Of a stretch of 64,000 nt of DNA, positions 1 through 10,499 are shown piece after piece. A model generated the notes under the pieces. That model was not told the DNA's origin. It made no database searches and worked only from the letters and a program-made list of their open reading frames with translations. Within the stretch, counting starts at the first letter, position 1. Each line of letters opens with the position of its first letter. The DNA comes from Phanerodontia chrysosporium (lineage: Eukaryota; Basidiomycota; Agaricomycetes; Polyporales; Phanerochaetaceae): the NCBI GenBank assembly GCA_001910725.1, contig MJGA01000018.1, forward strand, positions 124,001 to 188,000. Direction: 5' to 3'. Both the position numbers and the translations under genes were made by a program.

Positions 1-671
1 GTAGGTCTTCACGAAGTTGAGGTCACTTTTCCTGCCACACAGAGTAACGTGAATGCAGTTCCATAGACATGGAAGAGACACGGCAGGTCTCTCCATCGCC
101 TCGAAACTTGGCTCATGACTATCGGGGAGTGTGTACGGGACTGCCGAACGTGGCCTCTCCGCAATAGGGGAATATCGTAGGTGGGTATGTTGTCCGCAGG
201 ATCTCATATGCGATATCGTCAGGGAGCATATCGACAAGACACTTCTGGGTATCCTTGATAGTCCACCTCTCCATGGACTGTGAGAGATGTTCGGATTTGC
301 TGGCAATCCGTGATCTGAACGGCTCGACATCGAAGCTACGCAAGGAGGAGCAATTTTTGAGTCCTGATCGCCGAACTGTGATGTCAAGCAATAATCTATC
401 ATCTGCGGTAGAGCACTTGCCTGCCTGTTGCTCTATGGTAGTATGACGCAGGAGAAAGTCGCGTTGCGCAAGGCAGTCAAATGTAACTTCTTGTTAGTAT
501 GGAATAAAGAAAGCCGGTAACTACCGGCGTATACAATTACTAGCTGCTTACACCCTCTCCCGCTCTTCGTTACTGGGACTCGAACTCGTACTACTCTCGA
601 CATCCAGTAAATGGAGGTAGTGATAGTAATGATGAACATTCGCCTGCTATTGTACGAGGTTGTCGACTGGT
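1..671. other. No recognisable gene
   Basis: The left edge holds only short open frames on both strands. The longest (119-391, minus) carries a stretch reading DMLPDDIAYEILRTTYPP, which is protein-like, but I recognise no family and see no flanking exons. It could be an exon of a gene lying mostly outside the window, or chance. Confidence 0.4.
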
Positions 672-2050
672 TCACCATGGCAAATGATACACTCTGGCGT
701 CTGACTTTGTAGGCTTGCCAAATGTCACCTCAGCGCATGGTGCATGCCCCTCCTCGAATACCATTACGATGTTGAATAGCGTCTCGACGCTCTCTTCTCG
801 ACAGGATCCGGGCGCAGCAGATCGCTCCGGTGAGTTGAACGTATCTGCGAAGACGCGCTGCCTGAGTAGCGCAGGACGCATCTTCTCCCTGACCTGCTCC
901 TTGCCATACTCCTGCACGAGTGCGCACAGAGTGTCTTTGCGCGGTCGAGTCTGATAGGCGACCCTGCGAGCCATGGAGGCTCGTCGACGAGGTGGTTCTC
1001 GAGGAAGTGGTTTGTGTGTACGAGGAGCCCGAGGCTGTCCTCAGTGAGGTGCACCGCGCCGAGCGGCGACAGCTCGATCCCGCGACTACCAAAGGGCGAC
1101 GCGATGAGGATGTGTTGGCTCGAAGCGCATCCCCCGAGCGTCGAGACGAGATCGAGGGCGTCCGTCAGGCAGCGTTGCTCGAGCAGGAGCCGCAGAATGA
1201 CGTGCACGGGGAGCAGGCTCTCGTCCACTGGCTTTGCGCGAATGGCGTTCAGGCACACGCCCACCGATGCCGAGTTGAACCCAATCTTGCCCACAATGCC
1301 GGGCTGTGGGGATGGCGTCAGGACGGTATATTCTAGGAAGAGACACCAACTTGCCTCCATGACCATCCAAATGTCAGGCTTGCCTCTTGTATGATGGACG
1401 CTAGGACGAGGTTTGGTCCAACAGCGGTGCGCCAGTCCCAGTTCTGTGCGAGAATACGCTTGTGCTGGCGTCTCACGCCCTTGCTCGACTCGTCATGGTC
1501 GGTGAGGTCGCCAATGTTCCACGCCAGTGCCGTGCATCCGTCGTCAAACTGGCCAAGCGCAATCTCGCTGCGGGCGTTCAGAGCAACGACGTCGCGATAT
1601 CAATGCGGCGCCCAGCCGCAGCTTCCGCAGGGTGTTCCCCATTTGACGCAGCTTTGGCGTCGCCCGAGCCGTTGACGCCGTCGGCAATCCCGCGCATCTC
1701 CTCAAACAGATGTGGCGCAAGTCTCTCGATAGCGGGCTGGTATCGCTTGGCTGTGGCGCGGACCTGCAATGTGATGGCGTCAGTACCAGTACTTAGGGGC
1801 TAAGTCGACTTCGTGGAGCAGATAACGCACCTGCTCCCATGAGAACTTGCAATTCTTCTGGAAAATACCTTCATAGATGACAAGCTGGGCATGTATCTGC
1901 TCGCGCAGCTGCGACCCATGCGCGAATCCGATCTGTGCGCCCAGCAGCTCGGTAAGTATACGCCAAGCCAATCGAGAACTAAAGCACTACCTCATAGGAT
2001 GTGCCGCACAGATTGATTGCAGGTACACTGTTCACGTCCCAATCATTCAT
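672..2050 (-). CDS. Peptidase C45 / isopenicillin N acyltransferase-like Ntn hydrolase, with apparent frameshifts
   Basis: Members of this family are N-terminal-nucleophile amidohydrolases that self-cleave before a cysteine; the fungal prototype swaps the side chain of isopenicillin N. The protein shows, in order, GTSYE/IGFAHGSQL near the N-terminus, a helix SWEQVRATAKRYQPAIERL, LNARSEIALGQFDDGCTAL with the expected nucleophilic Cys, LAQNWDW, a GIVGKIGFNSASVGVCLNA segment, HTNHFL, and a C-terminal ETLFNIVMVFEEG...AEVTFGKP. Exon 1 is about 1991-2050 and exon 2 about 1831-1932, both with clean GT-AG junctions. The intron at 1304-1354 appears to use a GC donor. Three one-base shifts (near 1592, 1380 and 935) are needed to keep the conserved frame. 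The gene is therefore either decaying or affected by consensus errors. The substrate is unknown: most fungal homologues lie outside beta-lactam clusters, and no such cluster is seen here. Start chosen at the ATG (MNDWDV) just before the conserved GTSYE; an ATG six codons upstream is possible. Confidence 0.82.
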
Positions 2051-2558
2051 GTTGGCCCGTTGTATCATGTCCGCTCGTGAGTGTCGCCGAGTGGGTGGTC
2101 GCAGACAGGATGGGAACGCTGGCGGCTTCGGGACTCTTATTGCTTCCGTATCATTACCATGCAGTCCGTACGTGACGTCGCCCGGCCGCTGCGGCATGTA
2201 CCCATGACTGCTCAAGAACCCGTGTCAGCGGATTTTGCTGGCAATGTTCCGCTCGCAGGCCCTGGGTCGTCGTTGTGGTGCTGGAGCACGAAGCTATGCT
2301 AGCAGAGTTCAGATAGTCAGGGGTAAACGCCCGGAGAAAGGCGTAAAGGAGCCAATTCACCTCTCGAAAGGAACGCATGCTGCAGTCCGGGACGAAAGGC
2401 TGTATGCATAAATGCGGCGAAGTGGACCCTGTTCGGCCCTGCCTGTGTCATTGGATCCTGGGATTATTAGCATAACTACGGAAGGTATCATCGTAGAGCA
2501 GTCTTCGTGGGACGTGCACTAGATCAGAACAATAACCGCCGCCATCACATGCACCTCT

Positions 2559-3722
2559 TCACGCCCACAGGAACGCTGTCGGTGCCTGTACGTCCACCGA
2601 GTCGAGCTCCTTCAGGCCTTTGCCCCCGTCCGTGCGTAGGAAGACCTTCACTCCCCCGCCAAGCGCGCCTCCGGCAACCAAGAACTTGTCGTCCTGCCCG
2701 CCGAAGCCATGCCGCGCAGGTGTTTCAGGCCGGAGCGTACTTCTGCCACGGGCTGGAGTTTCTGACGGTCTGCGATCGAGAAGATAGAGATTACGTCGCC
2801 CTCGGGCGAAGGGTCGTTGCGGTTCGATGCGTAGAGGTACGGCGTGGCATACGTCGCGTTCGGACGTGGGACGAGGATCTCGGCGGCGAGCATGCCCAGT
2901 TCACTCGGTGGACCCGGGAACTTGGCCATCGTGGGTACGGTGGCCAGCATCGTCGGCTCCGCGCCCAGAGGCGGAAGTCATGTGCCGATATTTCGCTAGT
3001 GAGTTCCAGGAGGGTGTAGAGGACGCCGTCTGCGGGCGCATCGTCAGCAAGCACTTCGCGGTAGTCGCTGATAGTTTAACGTACTATGGAACGCAACGTG
3101 TCTGGGCCCGCTCCCAGCCTTGTACGGTACATGCCCGACGACGGCCCACTTCCCGCTGCCCTTTTCCAATCTCCATGCTTTATCCGCGCCGAGATCTGGA
3201 ATAAGCAGTTCGCTGCGATCAGGGTGGATGATGACTTGGTGTGGGTGCGAGGACTCCTGGCGTTCCTTGTTGGGGCCCGTTCCAGAAAACGACAACGAGG
3301 CAAGCCGGATTCGTTCAAATGAGGCGCTTCGGATGACAGAGGGATGGCCGCGAACGTGCCCGTTTCATACTGAGGATCGGCAGTCAGAGGTACTGAATGT
3401 GCAACCCTGAGGCAAGACTTACGTTCCCGACAAGCAGCTCAGAGTCTGTTGCCACGAGCGTGCACGGCGAACCTCCTCCGCTTGATACGGATCCGAGGAG
3501 CGTGCCGTAGCCCTCGTCGTCAAACTTTACAGCGACGATCTTGCCGTCGGTCTGCTCCAGTCCTGCAAAGACGATGGACGCATCTGTCGGGTGACGCGCC
3601 AGCCACGACGGATGGAAGCCGACGGTCAGCATCGAGACTATCGTGAGCGACGGCGCATCTGGATCAAAGGCGAGCGTGTAAATCTCGTTCGTGTAGGATC
3701 CAACGTAGATGTGGAAGACCAT
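2559..3722 (-). CDS. Lactonase, seven-bladed beta-propeller (6-phosphogluconolactonase / carboxymuconate cyclase type)
   Basis: The N-terminus FHIYVGSYTNEIYTLAFDP is the classic first strand of the Lactonase family (PF10282). It is followed by SWLARHPTDASIVFAGLEQ, SHPHQVIIHPDRSELLIPDLGADK with the family HPHQ metal-site motif, GPRHVAFH, and ATPYLYASNRN. The C-terminus ends QAPTAFLWA. The family hydrolyses or isomerises sugar lactones or muconates in the cytosol; the exact substrate cannot be told from sequence. Introns with GT-AG ends lie at about 3367-3421 and 3030-3080. One base is missing in frame at about 3296, 2969 and 2703; the last two sit in CC and TT runs (HDFRPLGAEP and GMAFGGQDD are restored by one extra base). 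An upstream TTG in frame is ignored in favour of the ATG at 3722, which directly precedes the domain. Core function is probably intact in the organism. Confidence 0.86.
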
Positions 3723-3737
3723 GGTCTCAGATGACAA

Positions 3738-5402
3738 GAAGGTCGCTTTCGAAGAGAGCTGGCCTCTTTCCGCGGGAGTCGTGAACTAGTCTTATCACAG
3801 ATACGATCCAGGTCCCGTTAGTTTTATACGCGCATTTCAACGACCGATATTTGTCCGCAAAGATCCTAGGGAAGCTGCGCTGGACCGAAATACGACGGGC
3901 GGTGTCGTGCAAACATAGCTGGAGATCAAGGGCTGGTGGCGAAAGTACAAGGGGGAGTAGGTCCATGTTGGTTCTCGCGAAGATGGGATGACTATGAAAG
4001 GCAATCCCGACCAGGATCCCGACTCAAAAAGACGCTTCGGTCCTCAAATTCGCGACCGAGGTAACCCCTATAGGCAGGAGTGGTAGTTCGCCGTGCTCGC
4101 GCATTCCTCTCAGACACGACAGCCCTACTCTGGCATACGTTGAACCATATTTCTCAGCATGTGTTTCCCCCGGTTCCTCCGCAGGGAGTTTCGAGACCTT
4201 GTTGAGTTGCTCAACGAGGAAGACAGCACCGAATTTTCACCGGCCGCTGCAGTATCAGAACGGAGGAAACACGCGTTACGGAAGACCAGGGTGTATAGAA
4301 GCAAATGGTGGTCGGCCAGACGAGGTCTTCTGCAGCTCAATTTGCCAGTCAACGGCATTATGAACGACGTCACGGTTCGGGGACTTGTGGAGTGCCACGG
4401 ACATGAAAGAGGAAATGCTCAGACATCTGTGTTGAGCCTTGGTGACCCCTTACGCAGCCGTAAACACCGCCCAGCCCGCACGGTCGTACCACCAGCCAAG
4501 GAAGCGAAGTTACGGGACTTACCCGGATTAGCACCTATCAGCAGCGTGAGCAGGGCTCAGTTATGCCGTGATACTGTTACGACCATAGAAACGACTTGAA
4601 ATGGAGGAACAACATGGCGGAGGTTGACGGAGAAAGGATCGTGCACAGGCAGCAAGATTGCACCCGTGCACATCAAGTGGTTGAGAAGACATTACCACGA
4701 GAGGCGGCGACACCCTTGTGTCTAACTGCGACTCATTGCGACCCGGTCCATTGGATTCAGGGTGCCTGCTTCCGGTCGTGAGAGACTCAGGCTCTAGCCA
4801 GCCTTCGAGATTGTGCCGGAGGAGGGTTTTGCGCAAGGACGGGTCTGTTGTCTGTGCCACGAGCCCAATACATGAGCGCCACATAAGGGAATTCGGTATC
4901 TGGGCTACTTCTTTCCTGTCCGCAGATATACCAGACTTGGACGTTTAATGAATATCTGGCTCGCGATAGTACGACTCGGAGCGCGCACTGACTACACTTT
5001 CGCGCCGTGTATATCGCGCAAAGCCGCACAAAGGCCTATAAATCGCTGCAAGTGAGTTGTGTCTAATATTCTGATAGACGAATGGCAACTCGAGCCTCAC
5101 GGCGCGTGTGTCTGCCTCGAGGAGAAAGGTCGAAGCCGGCAGGCGTCCAGCAGTTCCGAAAGCGAATACGCCACGACTGGCGTCTATCGAAGCGCTAAGA
5201 TAAGATTAGATGAAAGCAAATCAGGAACGATCCCGCAGCAGAGGCAGCGCAGTCCAAATAGCACAGCGTCTTCACTTTAACCATCACCGCAGGCTCGCAG
5301 CAGGGACCGCAGTGGGAAGCATAGCCACGTAAACTCGTCTTTTCAGGCGAATATAGGTTTGGAGTGCGGATTTGTATACCCCCAGGTTCGAGTCACTGCA
5401 AG
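3738..5402. other. 1.7 kb without a supported gene
   Basis: The longest open frame (4159-4599, plus, 146 codons) has no recognisable domain, biased composition or splice-linked partners. The region lies between the divergently transcribed lactonase and PPxY genes, so it contains both their promoters. Much of it may be spacer or an old, unrecognisable insertion. Confidence 0.4.
3822..3828 (-). promoter_or_regulatory. TATA-like element upstream of the lactonase gene
   Basis: On the minus strand the sequence reads TATAAAA about 100 bases before the lactonase ATG. This is a plausible fungal core promoter position; no other element was identified. Confidence 0.35.
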
Positions 5403-6495
5403 ATGATCATCGACAAGCAACCCCTTCCTGACGATCCCACTCCAGAGGATGCACCTCCAGCCTACGATTACCCGAGCTCTACCAGCTTTGTGCCACCTCC
5501 CCGGAGAAAGATGCTGGCCTTCTGTCGCGTCTCCCACCCTTTCTCCATCGCCCTCGAACACCCCGCCGCCGCTAACAGCGAAGAAGTCGTCCGCAAAGGG
5601 CAAAGGCCGATGGTTCCCCTTCGGCCAGTCTAGGGCCTCGAGGAGGTCGAGAAGACCGTCATGAACCTCGTCAGAGATGTTGTCAAGGTCCCCGACGCCG
5701 CTGCGATCTCGGTGCTACATAACTGCGAGGAGGCGTGCAGTACACACGGCCTCTCCTTCGCCGCGCTCCTCCAGGAGCAGTCCATCGAGGGGCACTCCGC
5801 TCTATACTGGGCCATAATCAAGCGGCAACGCGACCTTCCAGACCCTGCGGGGCTCGAGCTCGTGCAGACGATGCTCAGTATGGCCGCACCGCTCAATGCC
5901 GCGACCGTGTCCGAGATACGGCTTGCGTGCCTCCAGGCCTCGGACGAGGCCCTCTTCCAGCGGCTCCGGCACACACCCGCCTTCTCTCCGCTCTCGGGCA
6001 AAGACGAAATTCTCCTCGGTGCAAACATCCGCCAGACGACATCGTCGTCGAGGAGGTTGCGGGCAACCAGGGCGAGTTCGTCGTGCTCTTCCGTATCCCG
6101 CAGTTCCAGCGCCGCATGCGTGTGTCCCAGCAGGTGTCCCTCGAGTTCATCGCGCGAGGTACGTGAGCACAACACGCTTTCGACAACTATCTGGGCCGTG
6201 CTGACCTCATCCAGGTCGCATGTGGTGCTTGAGGTTCCTCGATGAGAAGGGCTCGTGGCTCGTCTCGCTATCTCTCCTGGAACACAGCCCACCGACGTGG
6301 GTTGACTCACACCTGCTCGTCGATGATATGCGGAAGCCGTCCTCCACTAAGGCATCTGCGATGTCCTTCATCGGCGCCTCGTCGGACAAGGCGATGCCGC
6401 AGATAGAGATCCGTCTCAAGAGCTCGCATGAGCAGCTCGCACCTCCAGAAGCGAGTCGACATCACGCCTTCATCGAGAAATCTCGGTACCCCTAA
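5403..6495 (+). CDS. Conserved fungal hypothetical protein with N-terminal PPxY motif
   Basis: No named function. The protein begins MIIDKQPLPDDPTPEDAPPAYDYP; APPAYD is a PPxY motif of the kind bound by WW domains such as those of Rsp5-type ubiquitin ligases. A basic stretch KGKGRWFPFGQS leads into a helical region MNLVRDVVKVPDAAAISVLH and IEGHSALYWAII, which resembles a single ankyrin-like hairpin. Further on come VVEEVAGNQGEFVVLFRIPQ and, after a GT-AG intron at about 6159-6213, a C-terminal beta-rich part (WLVSLSLLEHSPPTWVDSHLL). The layout matches uncharacterised agaricomycete proteins as I remember them. The conserved frame changes near 5520, 5640 and 6040, each compatible with one missing base, so the true product is about 340 residues. 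Confidence 0.65.
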
Positions 6496-7433
6496 GCAAG
6501 AGTCCGCAAGGGCACAGCTTGCAATTCGAGTAGGTGCACCTTCGTCTCGCCCAAGTCGTTACTTACGTGACGTCATGATCAAGCGGATGCACTTACATTG
6601 CCAGCGACGGCACTCTTACAGCAAAATTGGAAGCTCGGCTAGCCAAGCCAGACAATGAATGTATCATATGCTGAATTGTATAAGGTCTTGGACGTTACGG
6701 CAGCTGAACCCCTCGATACCATGTAATATTCGTCCGCCATGTATGTCCTAACCTCACGTCTGATCCCGTAAACCTGTGCTGTTCGTTAACGCTGTAATCG
6801 TATATACCCGTTGCTCAGATCCGAATAAGATATGGATGCGAGTATAAGAGCTCTGCTGGGTCGTTTCATTCCTTTCAGCTTACTGGGGTCCCTATTATCC
6901 TACTATTCCGCTTCATGAAACTTGCTCTGTGCCACTCCTCGCGCTGTTTTCTATGGCACATGAGATTGAACTGCTGTGGAACGCCATTAGTTGCGATTTG
7001 CGTACCTGAGAAACCTTTCAACATCCTCTACCTCGCAATATATGCGCTGAAACTTTAGGTTCGCGGAGCGACCTCGTCGGCCTCGATCGATGTGCAGCAT
7101 GACATGTCGTACGTGCTGCTATGCAATGAAGGTGTACAAGTCGAACGACGTGGCCCACGCAGTGGCCGTCAGGCCTGCAACAGGAAATGTCGGCAGTGCG
7201 CACCCATGAACGTGTGGTACGTCTATATGACGTTAGACTCGTTTCCAAACCGTTCAGCACAGGTTCATACGCGGAGGCACGGAATATGTTGGTAACTATT
7301 CCAAGATGGCTGGTCTCGAGCCTACTAAGACGCATACAGTCAGCGCATTTCATCGCAATGGTCAATCCGCGACCATGCAAGTCGCCATTCCTTGGTTCTC
7401 GCTCGTTTTTCGCTTGAGACAACAGAGCTTAGT
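6496..7433. other. Intergenic, no gene seen
   Basis: This is a convergent interval between the 3' end of the PPxY gene and the 3' end of the CoA-transferase. Small open frames overlap on both strands, and none has protein-like periodicity or motifs. Confidence 0.5.
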
Positions 7434-9148
7434 TTACTTTCCCACTACACCGTTCTCCTGCAGAGTCTGAAGCTCGGCTTCGCTGAGACCCAACTCTCCA
7501 CAAAGCACCTCACAATTGTGCTGTCCGAGATCGGGCCCTGCCCAGCGCGTACTCGTATCGACACCTTCCAGCACCGGCGTGACGCGGGGCATCTTGACAG
7601 TCCAGCCGTCCCTCCGCTGCTCGTCGCCGACCCAGACCTCCTCGACGAGGCCGCGCGCCCGCGTGTGCGGGTTCTCGACGACCTCCTTGACGCTGAAGAC
7701 GCGCCCGCACGGTACACCCACTGCGCGGAGGACGTCCTCCACCTCCTCAGCCGTGCGCGTGCGCGTCCACGCGCTGATGGCCTCCTCGATCTCCGCCTGC
7801 CGCGCAACGCGGTGGTGGTTCCGCGCGTACTCGGGGCCGGTGAGGTCCGCGCGCCCGATGGCGTTCATGAGTCTGTTGTACATCGAGTCTGCGTTCGCGC
7901 CGATGACGACGTACGACGGCTGCGAGGGGTTTGTAGGAGACGGAAGGCACGGGTAAGCGTTGGTCGGCACTATGCCCGTGACAGATGAGCCTGAGGGACC
8001 ACGAATCTTTGTGGCGTTAAGGACTGCGAAAGGAGCAAGGGAGACGAATACTCACCTTCCCTTTTCTGTCGTATTCTGGAATGACACCTTCCATGAGATT
8101 GACCATACTGTACAAGATATCAGCGTCATTCCCAGACGACAGGGTGCGAAATGGGTCACCTCTCAAAGATACTGACATCCACAGTCTGCCCTCCCGGCTG
8201 ACCATTGTCTCGCTTTGCTTGCCTGGCAAGCAGTGCGAGCACGGTTCCGAAGGCGGCATGCAACCCGGCTACCGAGTCTCCCAAGCTGATATTCGGGCGG
8301 ATTGGCGGGCCAGATAATGCGCCAGTTTCAGGGTCTGGTTGTCCGTTGATGTAACGAAAACCGGATTCGGCTTCGCAAACGGAAGCATAGCCTGGCCGTG
8401 AAGACCACGGGCCTGTCTGCCCGTACCCGCTCACACGGGTGAAGATGAGGTCTGGGTTGGAGCGCCGAAGGTCCTCAGGGCCAAACCCCACTTCTCCAAT
8501 GCTACAATCCTACGATGAGTGTATGTGGAAATTGAACAATGTTCAAAACGCACTGCCAGGTTTGAAATTCTCGATGAGGACATCACTCTTGTCGGCCAGC
8601 TTTCGGACTAGCCTGACACTGTGGTCAATACCAAAGTAAATAGCCATGTCAATCACCTACTTGCGACCCTCTTCCTTGCGTAAGTCGATCGTCACGCTCT
8701 TCTTGTTGCGGGCGATGCTCCTCCACCAAGGGCTCACGCCGTCGACATCCAGCTCGCGCCAAACACGGAGCGGATCGCCCACGTCTGGTGGTTCGACCTT
8801 TATCACCTCTGCGCCGAAGTGCCTGATATTCCAAATGGTAATGAGACATTTGTTCAGAGGGAACGAAATTGTGTGACTCACCCGAGGAGCTGGCCGCAGA
8901 ACGGCCCTGCGATGACTTGCCCGAGCTCCAGGACGCGGACTCCAGAGAGCGGAAGGACCTTCTTATGAGCAGAAGCTAGGTTCCCCGGACTGGAGTGGTA
9001 GATACCCTGTTTACACGTGTCGGCCCTCGAAGGAACGCTTCACAGCGGTGAGGTTACATAGGTATTATACGGCATACCTTCGAAAGCCTGCTCGGCCAAG
9101 CAATGCAAGTGAACAAGACGTATGCGCTGGAACGCTTCGAGACAGCAT
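7434..9148 (-). CDS. Family III CoA-transferase (CaiB/BaiF), SUGCT-like, probably mitochondrial
   Basis: These enzymes move CoA between carboxylic acids through an aspartyl-CoA anhydride. Exon 1 starts MLSRSVPAHTSCSLALLGRAG, an Arg/Ser-rich leader typical of mitochondrial import. It is followed by LPLSGVRVLELGQVIAGPFCGQLLG, HFGAEVIKVEPP, NKKSVTIDLR, DVLIENFKPG, and NPDLIFTRVSGYGQTGPWSSRPGY. Then come NISLGDSVAGLHAAFGTVLAL and GGQTVDVSIFE, which contains the family's catalytic Asp, and VVIGANADSMYNRLMNAIGR. The order and length (about 450 residues) fit succinate-hydroxymethylglutarate CoA-transferase and relatives. At least six short introns have good consensus: for example FKPG/TLEKWG and DLRKEEGR/VRLVRKL join cleanly. 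Only the exon 1/2 junction near 9085 is out of frame by simple splicing, either because of a sequence error or an alternative site. The substrate pair is inferred by similarity only. Confidence 0.9.
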
Positions 9149-9415
9149 GTTCACAAGCAGACTGCACGTTGGGTTACAATGAACGGTAGGATTGTTCAAG
9201 TACCGTTGAAAGTAGTGAGCACACGGCGCAAGTCGCGGGACCGTGGAGGGGCGCTTAGATTAGATGCACTCGCGAGCTTGTGATCGTTCGCATTGCGTGC
9301 CCACACAAGCACGAAGCCAGAATTCGGAGTAGAGATACAGTAACCCATACTTATAATGTTACAAAGGAATGATACAATGTGTTCCACGTTATCCAGCCCT
9401 GCTGGATTGTCCTCT

Positions 9416-10499
9416 CTATGTCGCAATGTCCGGTTTAACAATCTGCGTCATGTATGACCACGCCCGCGCGATCTTCTCGACCTTCTCAACCTCATCCTCC
9501 GAGACCTCGCCCTTCCATGTGCTCAAAAGCCTTCCTCGTCGTCAATTGCGCGCAGGACAGCGTCGACCTCCTTGCCCGTGACGAATGCGACATAACACGC
9601 GAGCGCGCACATCGCGTTCGTCGGATGGTCGGGCGGCGTCGCGATGAGGACGCGCACGGCCGAATCCATGACGTTGAGGTCGGGGCGGAGCTCAGCGAGG
9701 AAGTCGCGCACAGCACGCAGCTGCGCGTCGCTGAGCCCGAGGCCGCGCGGCGGGTGCTCGGATTGCGCGGCGCGAGCGTGAGGCGGAGATACGTGCAGCG
9801 GCTCTCGTACGAACGCGCGACGCCCGGCGTCGTGCCGTAGCGGATGCTGACCACGTGTGTGTACGGTGCGTCGGCGGTGTAGCCCGGAAGGCGCTCTAGT
9901 GCGTCGTCCTCGGTGTACGCCATGCACATCCATGGCAGGACTTCTTGCAAGTGTGAGGGGTCGACGAGCGGTGGAGGTGCGAACGCGTCTGTGGCGGGTG
10001 CCGATTCTGTAGCGGCGACCTCAGCTAAAGGTGCAGCATGCGAGGAACTTGACTCGGCAACAACTTTGTCGTCGTCTGTGTCGTGCAGGATGATGCGTTT
10101 CACCTTGCGGCGACGAGGAAGGTTGTTTCTGTGTGGCTCGACATGTCCTTTCGTCACAACCTTCACATCCTCGACCAGAGTTCCCTCCGTAGACGCCTTC
10201 TTTCCTTCCGTTTCTCCTTGTGCAGGTGCAACGTCTACTACCTGCGCTTCTAGTACAACCTCCGCCACCTTGACTTCTTCATTATCGTGAAGTACGACGC
10301 GCCTCGGGTTGCGTCGGCGTGGAAGATGACTCCGATGAGGCTGGATGTGTCCCTTGGGTGATGGCCATGCAGGCGGGGAGACGCCGTGCGTAGAGAGATG
10401 CAGACGCATCGTAACGCCACAACGTACGCGGAGTGGTGTCCGTACTGGCGCAGGCGGCGGGAAAGTGGCCAGCGGCGACGTGGGATAATTGTCCTTCAT
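9416..10499 (-). CDS. Hypothetical protein: duplicated basic motif plus dual-specificity-phosphatase-like domain lacking the catalytic Cys
   Basis: Residues 49-80 and 117-148 are two copies of one motif: GH(I/V)xPHRxxLPRRRxxxRxxLHD followed by acidic residues and KV. After an Ala/Pro-rich linker the C-terminal half reads THVVSIRYG, RCTYLRLTL, then LSDAQLRAVRDFLAELRP, VRVLIATPPDHPTNAMCALA, CYVAFVTGKEVDAVLRAIDDEE. The strand-helix pattern resembles a small dual-specificity phosphatase, but the position of the HCxxGxxR loop is ATPPDHPTN, with neither Cys nor Arg. I infer a non-catalytic, possibly phosphoprotein-binding fold; this is a structural guess. Single bases are missing near 9763 and in the A-run at 9525-9528. 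With these the protein continues to WKGEVSEDEVEKVEKIARAW and ends at 9416. Confidence 0.6.

Noticed and set aside
540..600. tRNA-like T-arm (reverse of ACTCGAACTCG)
   Set aside because: The stem bases do not pair, and no A-box or acceptor stem was found on that strand.
672..2050. Beta-lactam biosynthesis cluster
   Set aside because: Only the acyltransferase-like gene is present; no ACV synthetase or isopenicillin N synthase is nearby.
4159..4599. 146-codon plus-strand open frame
   Set aside because: No domain, no splice-linked exons and no protein-like pattern; left as a possible chance frame.
7434..7988. Overlapping long frames on both strands
   Set aside because: Only the minus frame carries CoA-transferase motifs; the others are shadows of GC-rich codons.
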